Program-made: the position numbers and the translations under genes | Source: Xiphophorus maculatus | Lineage: Eukaryota > Chordata > Actinopteri > Cyprinodontiformes > Poeciliidae | NCBI RefSeq assembly: GCF_002775205.1 | Contig: NC_036459.1 | Coordinates: 1,220,492-1,284,491 of the forward strand | Direction of reading: 5' to 3' | Length of the DNA stretch: 64,000 nt | Part shown: piece by piece, positions 1 to 11,060 of the stretch | Position numbering within the stretch: position 1 is the stretch's first letter | How the letters are laid out: every line of letters starts with the position of its first letter | Notes under the pieces: model-generated | What the model saw: the letters and a program-made list of their open reading frames with translations, nothing else | What the model was told of the DNA's origin: nothing | Databases searched by the model: none

Positions 1-2302
1 TATCTTGTCAACTACAGGAGTGATAATCATCGGAGCAGAGTTTCTGCCATTGCAGTTACTACTTGTATTAATATACAGCAGGAGATTTTTTTTGAAGGAG
101 CATTTTTTGTATGAATAGATCAGATCTGCTGTATTTACATTATAGAAGGAGACGAGACCCTTGTCATAATCCACAAAGATTCCCACCTTCTGAAGACGGG
201 ACTTCAGAGGGAGTACGACTGAAGGCTTTGCCAAAGCTTCATAAACCTTGTCTTTTAACCATATAGTCCAGAAGCCATTATTGGGGCTGAGGCAGATTTT
301 CCCTTTCCGGTTGATGGACTCGTGGGCTATCCCAACAGACCAATCAGTTTTCCCTTCAACCTGAACCTCAATGTAGAACTTTCCTGAGGAAAATGTCTCC
401 TTTCCTACTACACTGGCACATGTGTCAAACCTCTGGGAGGTCATTGGGAGATCTTTGGTCACATTAGTGTCGTAAACTTGTTTCCCATCACTGGAGAGGA
501 CAAGATCGCGATGCGCCGTATCCGGATCCAAGGTTACGTCCACTGCAAACTCACGGAGTTTTTCCAACTCGGCTTCTTTTTCTCCAATGCCTTCTGTCAC
601 AAAACGTAGATGCCGAGGGTTGAGATCTGAAACAAAGCAAGGCATCCATGAAGTAGCTCTTCCATCTGGACAAACAACTCTAGTTTTTACATATCAGAAT
701 TAGTGCTGCAATATATTTTGTTTAATTTTACCAATGACTCTTTCAAGACCTGTTGTCATGGAAGTGGAGCTATGCAACAGGCTACCCAAAGGACACCCAA
801 CTGATCAGGGGAGAACTTTGGGAACTAACGTCCAACAAAATGGACGAAACCTAAACGACAGAGACTAACCATACCATCATTCTTTACTGAAAATGTAACG
901 AGAACAAGATAAAACGTCACCATATTTTTTGTTGCGGTGACTGCTATCTCATGAGCATTAGCCAGTTGCCATCGTTGTAACTTAACCCTCGGTCTTAATG
1001 TGACGCTCAGGAGGATCGCACCAGATGTCACGGTCGGACAGCGGGAAAGCGTGGGATTGTCCAGTCAAGCTGATCTCAAAACCACACACAAAAAGAACTT
1101 GTAAAAGCGCATGCTGGGTTATTGTGTCCCCACCGGACCGCGCACAGGGTAAATTGATGCGCAACGGTTAAGAAGATGCCTTAAGTAGCCTTAAATCATC
1201 TGTTTGGCAGCATTTTGGCTTTTCAGTAGGAATGATAAATGGCAACAAAGTGAGAAAGACGAACAATATCTGAGCACTTCAAGTTGTTGAGAGGCTGATG
1301 GAGGCAGAAAGCATTAATAAAACAACTGATCGCTGGTGTCTAGGGGTTCGCTGAGCTACTTCACAATCGCATGCTATCAGTAGCAACTAGGAAATGGTAA
1401 ATGTTGTACTGAAGACCATGTATGGTTGAAGCACTGTCCCAAGGTCTGAAGAGGTGAATGAAATCAGACAAGAGCTTCAGGTGAAAATGAAAATGCAGAA
1501 TAAAGGCCATTTTGCAGCATAAATCTTTTAAAGTTTTCTTGAAAGTATTTCATTTTGTTCTTGTTAACTTAATATCACCTCTCGTCTCGTCTTATGAGAT
1601 TTAGGTATCGTTTCACCCCTCAAAATGACACCCACATAACTATGCAACCCAGTTAGATGGAGACAGAAGAGCTCAAGTCTGCTTGAAGACAACATGTATG
1701 TGCGGCACATTAATCTCGAAAAAAAATATTTTTTAAACTACAAGAAACTAAACATTTACGTGTCAAAGCAAAGTAAAATTTTTCAGTGTGATGGGATTTC
1801 TTCTCTACAGTAGCTCTAAGTAAGAAATCTGTACTTAGATTAAATAGTGCGTCCATCAGTCTGAGCACAGGAGTTCCACTAGGGTGTGTGTTTGGTATCT
1901 TATTATTCCACTCACACAACTGTGCTGGCAAATTTAGCACACATTTGTGAGACTAAACGTCAATGAAACATTTAATACACATGGTTCCACATTTCTATTG
2001 TCAGAATTGTTTTATTTTCCCTTACCTTGTTCTTCACAGAATCTTTTTAACTGTTCCACCAGGTTGTTCTGTCCAATCGCCTGTAAAATATTGATTGCTG
2101 CCTGCTTAGCCCCAGGGCCTTTGTATTGGCGTAGCATCAGATCAACCGTCTCCCATCTTTCTGCCCCCTCCAGCTCATCTTCTGGGATGCCTTTTTGACC
2201 TTTCAAGATGTCATCCTGCTTCAAAAACCATTTAAATTGTTCAAAGTCATCCTGCTTCAAGTTCTTGAGAGTATTTAGGAGCTCCACAGAAAGTTTTTCC
2301 AT
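1..2302 (-). CDS. PYD-PRY/SPRY (B30.2) protein, partial (runs off left edge)
   Basis: Two minus-strand exons are visible: 2026-2302 (ATG at 2302) and 1-626, which continues past the window edge. Exon 1 encodes a pyrin death-fold domain (residues 1-92, starting MEKLSVELLNTLKNL, with the FEQFKWFLK helix). It ends in phase 1 (CAAG then GTAAGG). The acceptor (TTTGTTTCAG) before 626 supplies AT, giving an in-frame Asp. Exon 2 encodes a short Glu-rich linker and then PRY-SPRY: LDPDTAH at 125-131, FSSGKFYIEV, DWSVGIA, FWTIWLKD and VGIFVDYDKG. 301 codons are visible. No RING, B-box or long coiled coil is seen, and none of the minus-strand frames in the 1.4-kb intron looks like one. Another acceptor lies just 5' of the ATG, so a 5' UTR exon is likely upstream. 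By family, PYDs bind other PYDs in inflammasome-type complexes and B30.2 is a ligand-binding module; the function here is inference. Confidence 0.85.
627..2025. other. Intron of the partial PYD-SPRY gene
   Basis: A 1.4-kb intron between the pyrin and B30.2 exons. It holds a plus-strand hAT-like relic (listed separately). The other open frames here show no recognisable domain and are treated as noise. Confidence 0.7.
1181..1400 (+). mobile_element. Degenerate hAT transposase relic (BED-finger start)
   Basis: The plus-strand frame from 1196 reads SSVWQHFGFSVGMINGNK, which resembles the opening of the BED zinc finger of hAT transposases (Val/Ile-Trp-x-His/Tyr-Phe-Gly-Phe). The zinc-binding Cys and His residues that should follow are not intact. 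About 100 bases on, another frame reads TTDRWCLGVR, like the hAT Thr-Asp-x-Trp motif, and then meets a stop. It is a non-coding fossil; the family call rests on short motifs. Confidence 0.4.
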
Positions 2303-3205
2303 GCTGTCACTTTTGGGGAACTTCTGGAAATATGGAGACAGAAAAATATTTAGTTAAAATAAATGTCTTTAAATGAGATCCAACAAATATACTCCAAACA
2401 AGATTGTGCTTACTTCTGCAAATCAAGGTTGATTTTTACAGGATAAAACCTGTTTCCATGTCATGTACAAAGGCTAAATACACAACTCTAATTCTCAACG
2501 CAGAACACCAAATGAAAGTTTCCATTTTGCTTTGTTGATTGAATTCATGTCTCCAAATCAATGCAACCGATTGATATATTTCTTTCACTTTGTTTTGTTT
2601 TACTGCCTGACTTACCTTCATGGAAATATTAGTTTAAAAACTCTTTATTCTGTAAATGTTTCTGGTTATATAATTAGCCCAGCTTTGTTTTAGGTGTTTT
2701 CTGTTACAGCGACAGAACTAACAGTCAAAAATCTGTTTTTTAATTGTGTAAAACTGTTTTTAAAGTGCTTTAAAGAGCCTGGAACATCTCTGCGTTATTT
2801 TTACAGAGAGGCGTTTATCAAACAGAAAGCAAACCTCGTTCTTTGCTTTGCTAAACATGTTAGTTTCTGTTCTTGTGCCGAGTATTTCTATATTTTCTGC
2901 TACTGAATCAAGCGTAGAAGGAAAACTCACCCATCTCAGTCCAACCCGGCTGTTTAAATACAGCTGAATGTTTCTGTCCGCTAACGGTGTAACAGTTTCA
3001 GTCCTGCTTCAGTCTGACTTCCTGTAGACGTCAGTGTCTCTTATCAGCTCCTATGCTTCCAGAGGAGGAGCGTACTCTTCAAACTGAAAGCAGCTTCAGC
3101 AAACGTGCAGACAGTAAAACACCCATCATCAATCATAAATCTGCTCCTGTTGAAGCTTTAAAGGGGATCAATTATGCTTTCTTTTTAACAGGTTAGGATA
3201 TCTGT

Positions 3206-3240
3206 CCTGTTAAAGATAGAGATATCCTTTCTTTAACAGG
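3206..3240. repeat. 11-bp inverted repeat (hairpin)
   Basis: CCTGTTAAAGA at 3206-3216 is followed after 13 bases by its exact reverse complement TCTTTAACAGG at 3230-3240. The surrounding 3190-3290 repeats GGATATCT- and GTTAAAGGATA-like words on both strands, as in a small decayed palindromic element. Confidence 0.6.
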
Positions 3241-3432
3241 ATATCTCTGTCAAAAAGATATCTTTGTTAAAGGATAGCTCTTTAGTAAACACTTATGACG
3301 TGTTAACTGCTGCGATTTTCATGTTGATTTGAAGGGATCACTGGTGAGAGTAGAACAGCGTCAATACTTTGGTATATTTTTATTAGAATAACAGTCGAAA
3401 TGAAGTTGAACGCAAAAGAAATGATGAAAAAT

Positions 3433-3508
3433 TGGAGGATGCGGGCATCGATCCCACTACCTTTTGCATGCAAATGCAACAGCTACAGTAGCATATGAAA
3501 GTAAGTCC
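3433..3508 (-). pseudogene. tRNA-Ala(TGC)-like relic
   Basis: The minus strand reads as a degenerate alanine tRNA. It has an anticodon loop TTTGCAT between partly pairing TTGC and GCAA arms, then AGGTA, then a T-arm with GTGGG and CCCGC around ATCGATG, and a 3' end ATCCTCCA. This is the pattern of the vertebrate tRNA-Ala class with a GGGATCGATGCCC T-arm. The D-arm half is recognisable but degraded, and the anticodon loop is one base too long. TTTTT follows within about ten bases. Most likely a tRNA pseudogene or the head of a tRNA-derived SINE. Confidence 0.6.
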
Positions 3509-3570
3509 AACCAGCCAATCACTGAGCGCTATTGTACCAAAGTAAATAATCTTACCTCTTTAGCTGCCTT

Positions 3571-3602
3571 GTATATATATGTATATATATATATATATAT
3601 AT
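3571..3602. repeat. AT-rich (TA)n microsatellite
   Basis: A short run of alternating TA with two TG interruptions. Confidence 0.8.
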
Positions 3603-5044
3603 TCAATTTATATTACTAAATACCATTATAATACTTCTATTGTATTATAATACACCTTTGTTTATAAATGGAAATGTGTTCTGTGAATAAATGCTGTTCA
3701 CAGAATCTGCTTAATTGTGCTGCTCATCACATGAACTTTGACCCCTATTGAACTTTATGACTACTCTTTACGATTTCAATCTGACTGGCTTAACACAAGT
3801 GTAGTTACATTGAGGTATTAAGATGTCATTACTATATACTGTAGATGTATATTGTCACTTTGACTTTATTTATACATCTACAGTCTGAACTTTAACTTGT
3901 CACATAACTATAATCAGAATGAAAACTGCACAACGGTTTTGATTTATTACTCCTTTTTCATATCAATCGCATCAATTCAACAAACTTTATACACGTTGTG
4001 AAAAGAAAAACATTGTCTAGATCCCACCTCTTATTTAATAAGATGCAGAGATTTTCATTGGGATGATCAGGATGGACGGGATTAGAAGTGAACAGATTGG
4101 CGAGAGGAAAGAGACGGTTTGGAAATGTTCTTAGAAAAAGAGATGGATAGGATGAGATTCAGAAAACCCGGAGGGAAAACAGCGAAAATAGCGGATGTTG
4201 CCATCTGGTGGCAGAAAGATGGTACTACAATAAACCTGTGGCCCTTTCTCAAATGTTTTGCATACAAATAATTACAATAGCTGAATTACAATTATGTTTT
4301 CAATTTAACTATTTGCAGGCCTTACTGGCGTTTAGCTCTTAATTTAAACATATGTATCATCTGTGGGACATATAAAGTTATATTTTATATATTTATTTTC
4401 AAACTGTTTCAAAAATACACGCCTAGTAAATATTTGTGAAAATATTGACAGACATATCTAGAATAAGATCTGACCCAGTGATATCCAAAAAGAACAAACC
4501 CTTATTTATTAATGATGGTAACAATAACAGAGAAACGTAATGTTGTGTATAATTAAAAAAGGACTTGGTTTTATTACAACCTGAACGTCTTGTCTACATA
4601 ATTTGTCTGTTTACCTGAAAATAGTTTATCTCGTCTCCTGGCAATATCTACAATACAATCATGACAATTACAGCTCAAATTGTTTTAAAAACAGGAAAAT
4701 TATTATAGTATTAAAGAGCGAACGTGTTTGTAATAATGTGATGTTATTAAATGAAACCAGTAATTATTCTAGCTTCTATTGTAACTCGTTTTTTTATTAG
4801 TGACTGAGCTAAATGAGTGACGTAGCGTTCAAACTCCCACACTGACGCCTGAAACTAAATGTTGACTGACAGAGTTTGAATTTTATCACAGCGCAAAACA
4901 AAGTTTCAACAGGAATATTAAACCTCTGACAGTAAAACATGGAGAAGTTGTGTGTAAAATGGAACATTTTTAATTATTTTGATTTTATGATGCAAGTTTT
5001 ACACAAACACCCACTAGATAAAGTATCGTATAAAGTGTTAGGAC

Positions 5045-5540
5045 CACACTCTGAAAATAAAAATATTACATGAATAAAAGCATAAAATTATGACTTTGTT
5101 CTTGTATTATTTCAACCCTGTCAAAATATTATAATTTTATTCTTGTATTAATATGACTTTATTCTTGAAATATTACTTTATTGTTATATAATAACTACAA
5201 CTATACTCATTATTTTGACTTTATTCTAATATTATTTTGACTTTATTTTCCACAATATTATAACTTTATTTTCATTATTTCAACTTCTCATCATTTTGAC
5301 TTTATTCTTAAAATATTACTTTAGTGTCATAATTATGACTTTATTTTCATAATATTCTGACTTTATTCTCGTATTATTTTGATTTTATTTTTAGAATTTT
5401 TTACTTTATTCTTAAAATATTTTTTATTCTCATATTATTTCTATTTTATTTTTCAAATATGACTTTGTTGTCATATTAGTGCAACTTTAATCTTGTATTA
5501 AATCTCATGCGACTTTATTTTCGTAATATTATGACTTTAA
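5045..5540. repeat. Degenerate GACTTTATTCT/TAATATT array
   Basis: About 500 bases of imperfect head-to-tail units built from GACTTTATTCT and TAATATTAT words, roughly 20-30 bases apart. The same word family recurs at 25765-26360, 34270-34440, 54900-54990 and 57640-57730, so it is a dispersed low-complexity repeat. It lies just beyond the stop of the second pyrin-domain gene, probably past its 3' end. Confidence 0.7.
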
Positions 5541-5594
5541 ACTCCGCCGTACAAATGGAATCATAAAAAAACAACCAGTTGAATTGCAGATGCT

Positions 5595-7261
5595 TTAATT
5601 CATGGAGTTGGATGGCGGTGACTTGATGATCAGAGGTTTGGCGTTCAAGCCGCCGTGATAAACGCCGGGGCTGAAGAACGGATAAAGTTTCTCCGTGAAG
5701 GAGCAGTCTGAGTATCGGTGGATCTCTTCTGCAGAATCAACGTTGTGGAAAATGATGGAGCCCATCTTGTAATCCACAAAAACACCGACTTTGTTCAATG
5801 GAGTTTTTACATCCAGGTTCAAACCGGCCGCCTTGATCGTATCCCCGCTTCGTAATCCGATGGCCCAGTAGCCGCCGCCGGGGCTCGACGAGATCGACCC
5901 CTTCCTGCCAATCGACCCGTAGACGACGCCGACGTCCCAGGCCGTTTTTTCTCTCACCTCAGCCTCGAAATAAACTCTCCCAGAGGAGAAACTCTGCCTG
6001 CCCAAAACGTTGGCCGCAGTGTCGAACCGTTCCGGGTTATCGGGGAGATTCCGCTTCACGCCGCCACAGTGGACCCGCTTCCCGTCTGGAGATAAAACCA
6101 GGTTGGGATGCGCCGTGTCCGGATCCAGAGTCACATCGACAGCAAACTGCTGCATTCGGATCAGCTTGGCCTTGCTGAGGAACCTCTTCATTTCTCCGTC
6201 AAGCAATTCCTTCAGCTTGTTCACGGAGGCCATGACGGTTTCGCCGTAGGACGGCTGATGAACGGAGAACTCTGTGAGGTCGGAGGTTTCCACGTCCTGG
6301 AGGAACTGCAGGTTGGTATCCGTAAGGAGAAGACGATCCAGCTCCGCCTCGCTCTTCGTCAGCTCTGAGACTTCCTTCTCCAGCTTTCTGATGAGCTGCT
6401 CCGCTTGCTTTTGGAAAGTCTTCTGCTTCTCCTCGACGGCTTCGGTGAGATGGGACAGACTTTCCTGGACCGACTGGATTAAAACTCTGAAAGTCTGCAG
6501 ACTCTCTGCGGTCTGTCGCTCGGCAGACTTCCTGCTCAGCTCTGCTGAACGCTGGATCTCACAGATCTTCATCTTTCTCTCTTTTATTTTCAGCCTCGTT
6601 TCTGACTTCATTTCCCTCAGTCTGGACTTCTGTCTTTCACTTTCACATTGGGAAGGAACAGCAGTCAGGCCTGGATTGGAGCAAAAACAGAATCAGTTGG
6701 ACCACTCATATATTTCTGAGATTAAGTGATGGCTTCAAACTTAAATTGTAACGTTAATGTCAGAATTCTGAGAGGAAAGTAAAATTTCTCACATTAGAGT
6801 CAGAAATCTAAGATAAAATGATTCCTCACAAACCTAAATTCTCATTAAAGTCAGAATTTTGATATTTAATGATATACAAATTTAAATTATGAGATTTAAA
6901 TCAGAAATCTCAGATTAAAGTCAGAAATCTGAGATTGTCAGAATTTTGGGACATTATAACAATAACAGTTTTCATATTTACCGTCCCCTCTTTGCGCCGA
7001 TCTTGTGTTTGACAGATGTTGTGCCAGATCATTCCTGCTGATCTTCTCTAAAACCTGCAACGATCTCCTCACCGCCTCGGCCTCGCCGTACCTTTGGACC
7101 ATCAGGTCCACCGTGTCTGTCCGGTCCGCCTTCTCCAGCCGGGACACCGGGATGGACCGGGGGTCATTCCCATCAGCCTGAAGCAGCCACTTGAACTGTT
7201 TGAACTGGTCGCCTGTCAGGTCCTCCAGGGTCTTCCACAGATCCTCTTTAGCTGTCGCCAT
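5595..7261 (-). CDS. PYD-coiled-coil-PRY/SPRY (B30.2) protein
   Basis: Two minus-strand exons, 6982-7261 and 5595-6670, encode 451 aa. Exon 1 is a pyrin domain (residues 1-93; FKQFKWLLQ helix) and ends in phase 1 at GACG before GTAAAT. The acceptor CCAATCCAG supplies GC, making an in-frame Gly. Exon 2 begins LTAVPSQCESERQK, then a long charged coiled coil (about residues 114-260). That segment carries the SEAELDRLLLTDTNLQFLQ stretch typical of fish TRIM and NLR B30.2 proteins. PRY-SPRY follows from about 270: LDPDTAH 275-281, FSSGRVYFEAEV, WDVGVVYG, GYWAIGL, VGVFVDYKMG, LYPFFSPG. RING and B-box are absent. The layout is that of pyrin (MEFV/TRIM20) minus its B-box. An acceptor at 7287 shows that the 5' UTR is split. 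Likely a cytosolic innate sensor or adaptor, by family only. Confidence 0.9.
6740..6960. repeat. Degenerate AGTCAGAATTCTGAGATT array
   Basis: The intron of the second PYD gene (6671-6981) is largely made of imperfect AGTCAGAAATCTGAGATTAA units. The same words recur at 31480-31540, 49940-50250 and 50570-50960. Confidence 0.65.
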
Positions 7262-7472
7262 TGTTGTTTAGGAACCAGCTGAGACCCTGAAAACACAAAA
7301 AATACACAAAATACTAAATTACTGAAGCTTGTCTTTGATTTTTTTTTTTAAACTATCATAATTAAACAAATGTTCACTATAAACAATGAATTTAGTTTGG
7401 TTTAATCTGACAGCACCCAAAAACCCATGAATGTAAAACATTTGGATAAATTGGTATTAGTTTATTCTGAAG

Positions 7473-8362
7473 TTTGGGACCAAAGTCACAACATTTGTTA
7501 CATTTCCAGCTGCTGTGGTTCTTTCTCTCTGCTCTGAGTCAAACCAACCAAACCCTCTGAGCAACCTGTTCCCCTCCTGGCCTGTGGGGGCGCTGCACCA
7601 AGAACCACTGAAGGAAACGACACAATAAACCTCTGAAAACACTGAGTCACTTCCTTCTTCACAAAACATAAAATTGGAGTGGTGTCAGATTTTGGTGGTT
7701 CAAGGATTTCACTTTTGTCTTTGACTAAAGACCATGAGACATTTCTCCCGCTAGCGCTATGCTAGCACGTTTGTTGTGGTTGTATTTACCCAGAATTCCC
7801 TGCTCTGCAGACCACTTCCTGATTTTGGACCGGACTCCTGCGCCCCAAGGGAGCATTCCCACCAACCCTGTTCAGTCCGCTTTAATCCAACTGCAGTCCA
7901 TTTACCTAGAAGGTTCTGTTCATTTGGAGAGGTGTGAATGCTAATCAAACTCTAATAAGAACCAAAAAAGCTAGTTCTGGTACAAACCTCGGTCTCAGTA
8001 CAGATAAGTGAACCAGAGTTCGAATGCTTCTGGTTTGAAGCGGACCAAATGGACCGGAGACCGCTCCAGAAGCAGGAAGAGGACCACAGCGCAGGGCATT
8101 ATGGGTAAATGCAAGCAAAACAAATGTGCTAGCTTAGCACTGGCATGAGAAATGACTCATGGTTTTGAGACAAAAGAGAAATCCTACAACCGCTAAAATC
8201 TGACGCTAATCCATTTTGTTTCCATTTTGTGAAGAAGGAAGTTTTCATGTTTCCTTCAGTGGTTATTGGTGCAGCGCCCCCACAGGCCAGGAGGGGAACA
8301 GATTTTTCAAATGGTTTGGTTGATTTGACCAGAGAACCACAACAGCCCAAATTGTCAAGTTT
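7473..8362. mobile_element. MITE-like palindromic element with ~430-bp inverted arms (copy 1)
   Basis: The left arm (about 7473-7900) and the reverse complement of the right arm (about 7960-8362) align almost throughout. They share CTGTTCCCCTCCTGGCCTG, GGGGGCGCTGCACCA, CCACTGAAGGAAAC, CTTCCTTCTTCACAAAA, CATTTCTC, GCTAGCAC, TTTACCCA and CCTCTTCCTG-like words in the same order. There is no transposase frame. Long inverted arms, a short centre and a second copy at 35615-36075 indicate a non-autonomous DNA transposon. Exact ends and target-site duplications are not clear. It lies between the PYD gene and tspan8, possibly inside a 5' UTR intron of the PYD gene. Confidence 0.75.
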
Positions 8363-9445
8363 TATCAAGTCTGGTTTCCTGTGCGATTCCCCACTTGAGA
8401 GGGAAAGTCTCTACTGTGAATCTTAACTGGATTTCACTCATAGAGCCTCCACTGTAGCTGATCCATCTTTATTTTTATATGATGGTCATCATAGTTTTTA
8501 GCCTTCCAGCCACATAGCTGAAAGAAACGGAAACACATCTATTACATTTTGAAATTAACAAGATAAATACATTGTGAAATAATCAAACAGATTTCCACCC
8601 CTTTAAACTAATTATTCCAAAAGTATAATAAATAGCAAATATTTTATAGTAAAATTCAACACCAATAAATAAATTAGCATATTTATCAACATTTCTTAAA
8701 TATATTTTTAGTCAAAATTCTATTCAACATTTATTCATTTTTCACTTTCTGCCATAAACAATAAAGACCAAGTGATTTTTTTTAAATTACTCACTTGACT
8801 TGATTTGAATATTAAAACTGTTCAGTACAACAACCAATCAGAGTCCATGTTCTGCTCCAGTGAGACTCAGGACAGCAGCAGCAGCATTGTGGAGCTTACC
8901 GGCTGTCCTTCACAGTTTGTAGAAACTTTTGCACAGTTCTGAATTGCCAGCACTGTTTGCTCCTGTCCTTCAAACAGGAGTGACGGGTCAGTCACACCAA
9001 ACCTACCTGCGCTCTCTGGTTGAGTCCACCTGGTTCTCATCACTAACCAGCGGAGAAGCTGCAGAAAGGTGCAGCAGAGGGGAGTGGCTACCTGGCGCTT
9101 CGCCACGAATCAAACTGAATCTACCAGACTGTCAGGTCTAAGGCTGAAAGGTGAAAAAGACTTTTTGTTCACAAACGATTCATTTTTTCACTTCTGAGGC
9201 TTAAATAATTCAGTATCTCCAGTTTGTTTTATTCCATGCACTTTGTCACATCCTATTGCTGTGAAGAAGTAATAAGATGCTTTATTACATCCTGTTACTA
9301 ATTTTATGACAGAAGATTAGAATTTTATAGTTTTATCATTTTAATTATGACTTAATGTGCTGTAAACTCCTGCTTTCTTTTGCTATGTTTCTTTCTTTGG
9401 CTGCAGGTACCACAACATATTTCACTTTACTGTGTATAACTCTGC

Positions 9446-9470
9446 AATCTAATCTAATCTAATCTAATCT
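9446..9470. repeat. (AATCT)5 microsatellite
   Basis: Five perfect AATCT units. Confidence 0.9.
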
Positions 9471-10641
9471 ACACATTTACTGGCTCAGTGAACTGATCTC
9501 TGGGCCTCAAGTTGCAGAAAAACTACAAAAACTCTTTAATCAGCATTTACCTGATTTATTATTACAGTGATGTTTTTTGTTTAAGTCAAACTGCTGGACG
9601 GGTCAATAAACCGAGGAAGCAAAACGAAACCGAACCTTTGGACGGGAACTGAGCGACATCCTGATTTATCCCATCAGGACGGTTTTTATCTGCACTGGAA
9701 GCAGAAGTTATCATATCTGGACCATAAATTTTCCCAGAAATTATTGTAGGAAAGACACAGTTGTCATTTTGAGACCATTTTCCAACTAATAAAATACCAA
9801 TAACGGCATATTAATGCAAGTACAGCAACTAAAAAATCAATAAACTTTCATGTTTAAAGAATATTTAACACTGAAACTGGAAGACATTTCAAATATCCAA
9901 AATAAGTAAAAATAAAACTATAAATAAAATGTATTTTGAAGTGTCAACAAAACAAAAGTGAGCTTTTTTTTTTTAAAGAAAAGTTTGGACTTTTCTAAAA
10001 AATAAAAGTGTAACGTTTTTATAAAATAAGAGGCTATTACTTTCTCCTGTTGGATAGGATTGTTTTTTGTATATTAATAGATAAAATAATCAATGTGAAA
10101 CTGCTTTTTGTGTTTATTTGGGTTGTCTTTGTTTAAAATGAAATGTGTGTGAAGCATTTACGTGACAAAGAAGCAAAAGTAGAAAATAAAAGTGCAAACA
10201 AAGCGCTGTATTTTACTAAAAGCCTAATCTAGGCTACAAAACTTCTCCGTAATAAAACAGAAAATTATATTTATGTCAACTCTGAAACGGATTTTTTCAA
10301 AAAGTAACGTAGCAGTTTATCTTGTTAAATTTTTCACATTTCTGTTGATTCAAACCTGAAATTTTTAAAATGACATGAAGTAGAAAATAGGGGAAATACG
10401 TTCCCTTCACATTTCTATGGCACATTTACGCGGTTTATTTTCTTTTTTTACATTGGGGATTAGAGAACAAACAGCGACTGTGAAATTCACCAGAAAGCAG
10501 AAGTTCATCCGCAGGGATTATGGGATTATTCCTGCAATCCAATAAAGCAGAAGAATATAAATGTTTACTTACTAAAACGGGAGTCCAGACTCGGTTCTTC
10601 CTCGCATGTGCTTCCTCTTTTTCTGTCTGCTTCATGAATGA

Positions 10642-10651
10642 GCTATAAAAG
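10642..10651 (+). promoter_or_regulatory. Orphan TATA box (CTATAAAAGG)
   Basis: CTATAAAAGGGAGGG matches the core TATA consensus on the plus strand, with a TSS expected near 10672. No coding exon is recognisable downstream before tspan8 at 12572. The opposite strand nearby may hold a 5' UTR exon of the PYD gene, so this could be a bidirectional promoter or chance. Confidence 0.3.
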
Positions 10652-10819
10652 GGAGGGACATAAAACCCACTGGCTGTAATTCTTTAAAGCTGCCACTAGA
10701 TGGCGATGAAGTCTCATTTCTACAGTAACTATTTAGATGAGTAACTCTGGAAAAAATTTACTTTTAGGAGTATTTTTACTCCACAATAATTTTGTACATA
10801 CATTTTATATGTTGAAAAT

Positions 10820-11060
10820 AAGAAATCTGTTCAAAATTGATCAATTAAATTAATCTGTTCAGAATTGGGAATTGTTCAAAATAAGGAATCAGATTAGCAT
10901 CTTGGAATTTGTTCAAATATGAATCTTAGAATCCGTTCAGAATCTAGAACTGGATCAAACACATGAATCTGTTCAAAATAAGGAATCAGTTCAGAATCTT
11001 TAACGAGGTTAAACTCAGGAATCTTTCAAAGTCATGAATTTCTTTAAAAAATAAATTTGT
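10820..11060. repeat. Degenerate AATCTGTTCAGAATAAGG array
   Basis: Imperfect units of about 17-30 bases containing AATCTGTTCA, TCAAAATAAGGAATC and AGAATCTAGAACT. A second block of the same unit is at about 11990-12110. Confidence 0.65.

Larger units (their letters stand above)
2303..5594. other. Intergenic region between the two pyrin-domain genes
   Basis: 3.3 kb separates the first gene's ATG from the second gene's stop. A 5' UTR exon of the first gene may end at 2931, where the minus strand has a GTGAGT donor, with TATTTAAA at 2953-2960 as a weak TATA candidate. The region also holds a short inverted repeat (3206-3240), a tRNA-Ala-like relic (3433-3508), an AT microsatellite (about 3571-3602) and a degenerate AT-rich array (5045-5540). 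I see no further coding exon. Confidence 0.6.

Noticed and set aside
7094-7282. Plus-strand frame opposite the pyrin exon; likewise frames at 6010-6729 opposite the coiled-coil/B30.2 exon
   Set aside because: Antisense shadows of a well-supported minus-strand gene.
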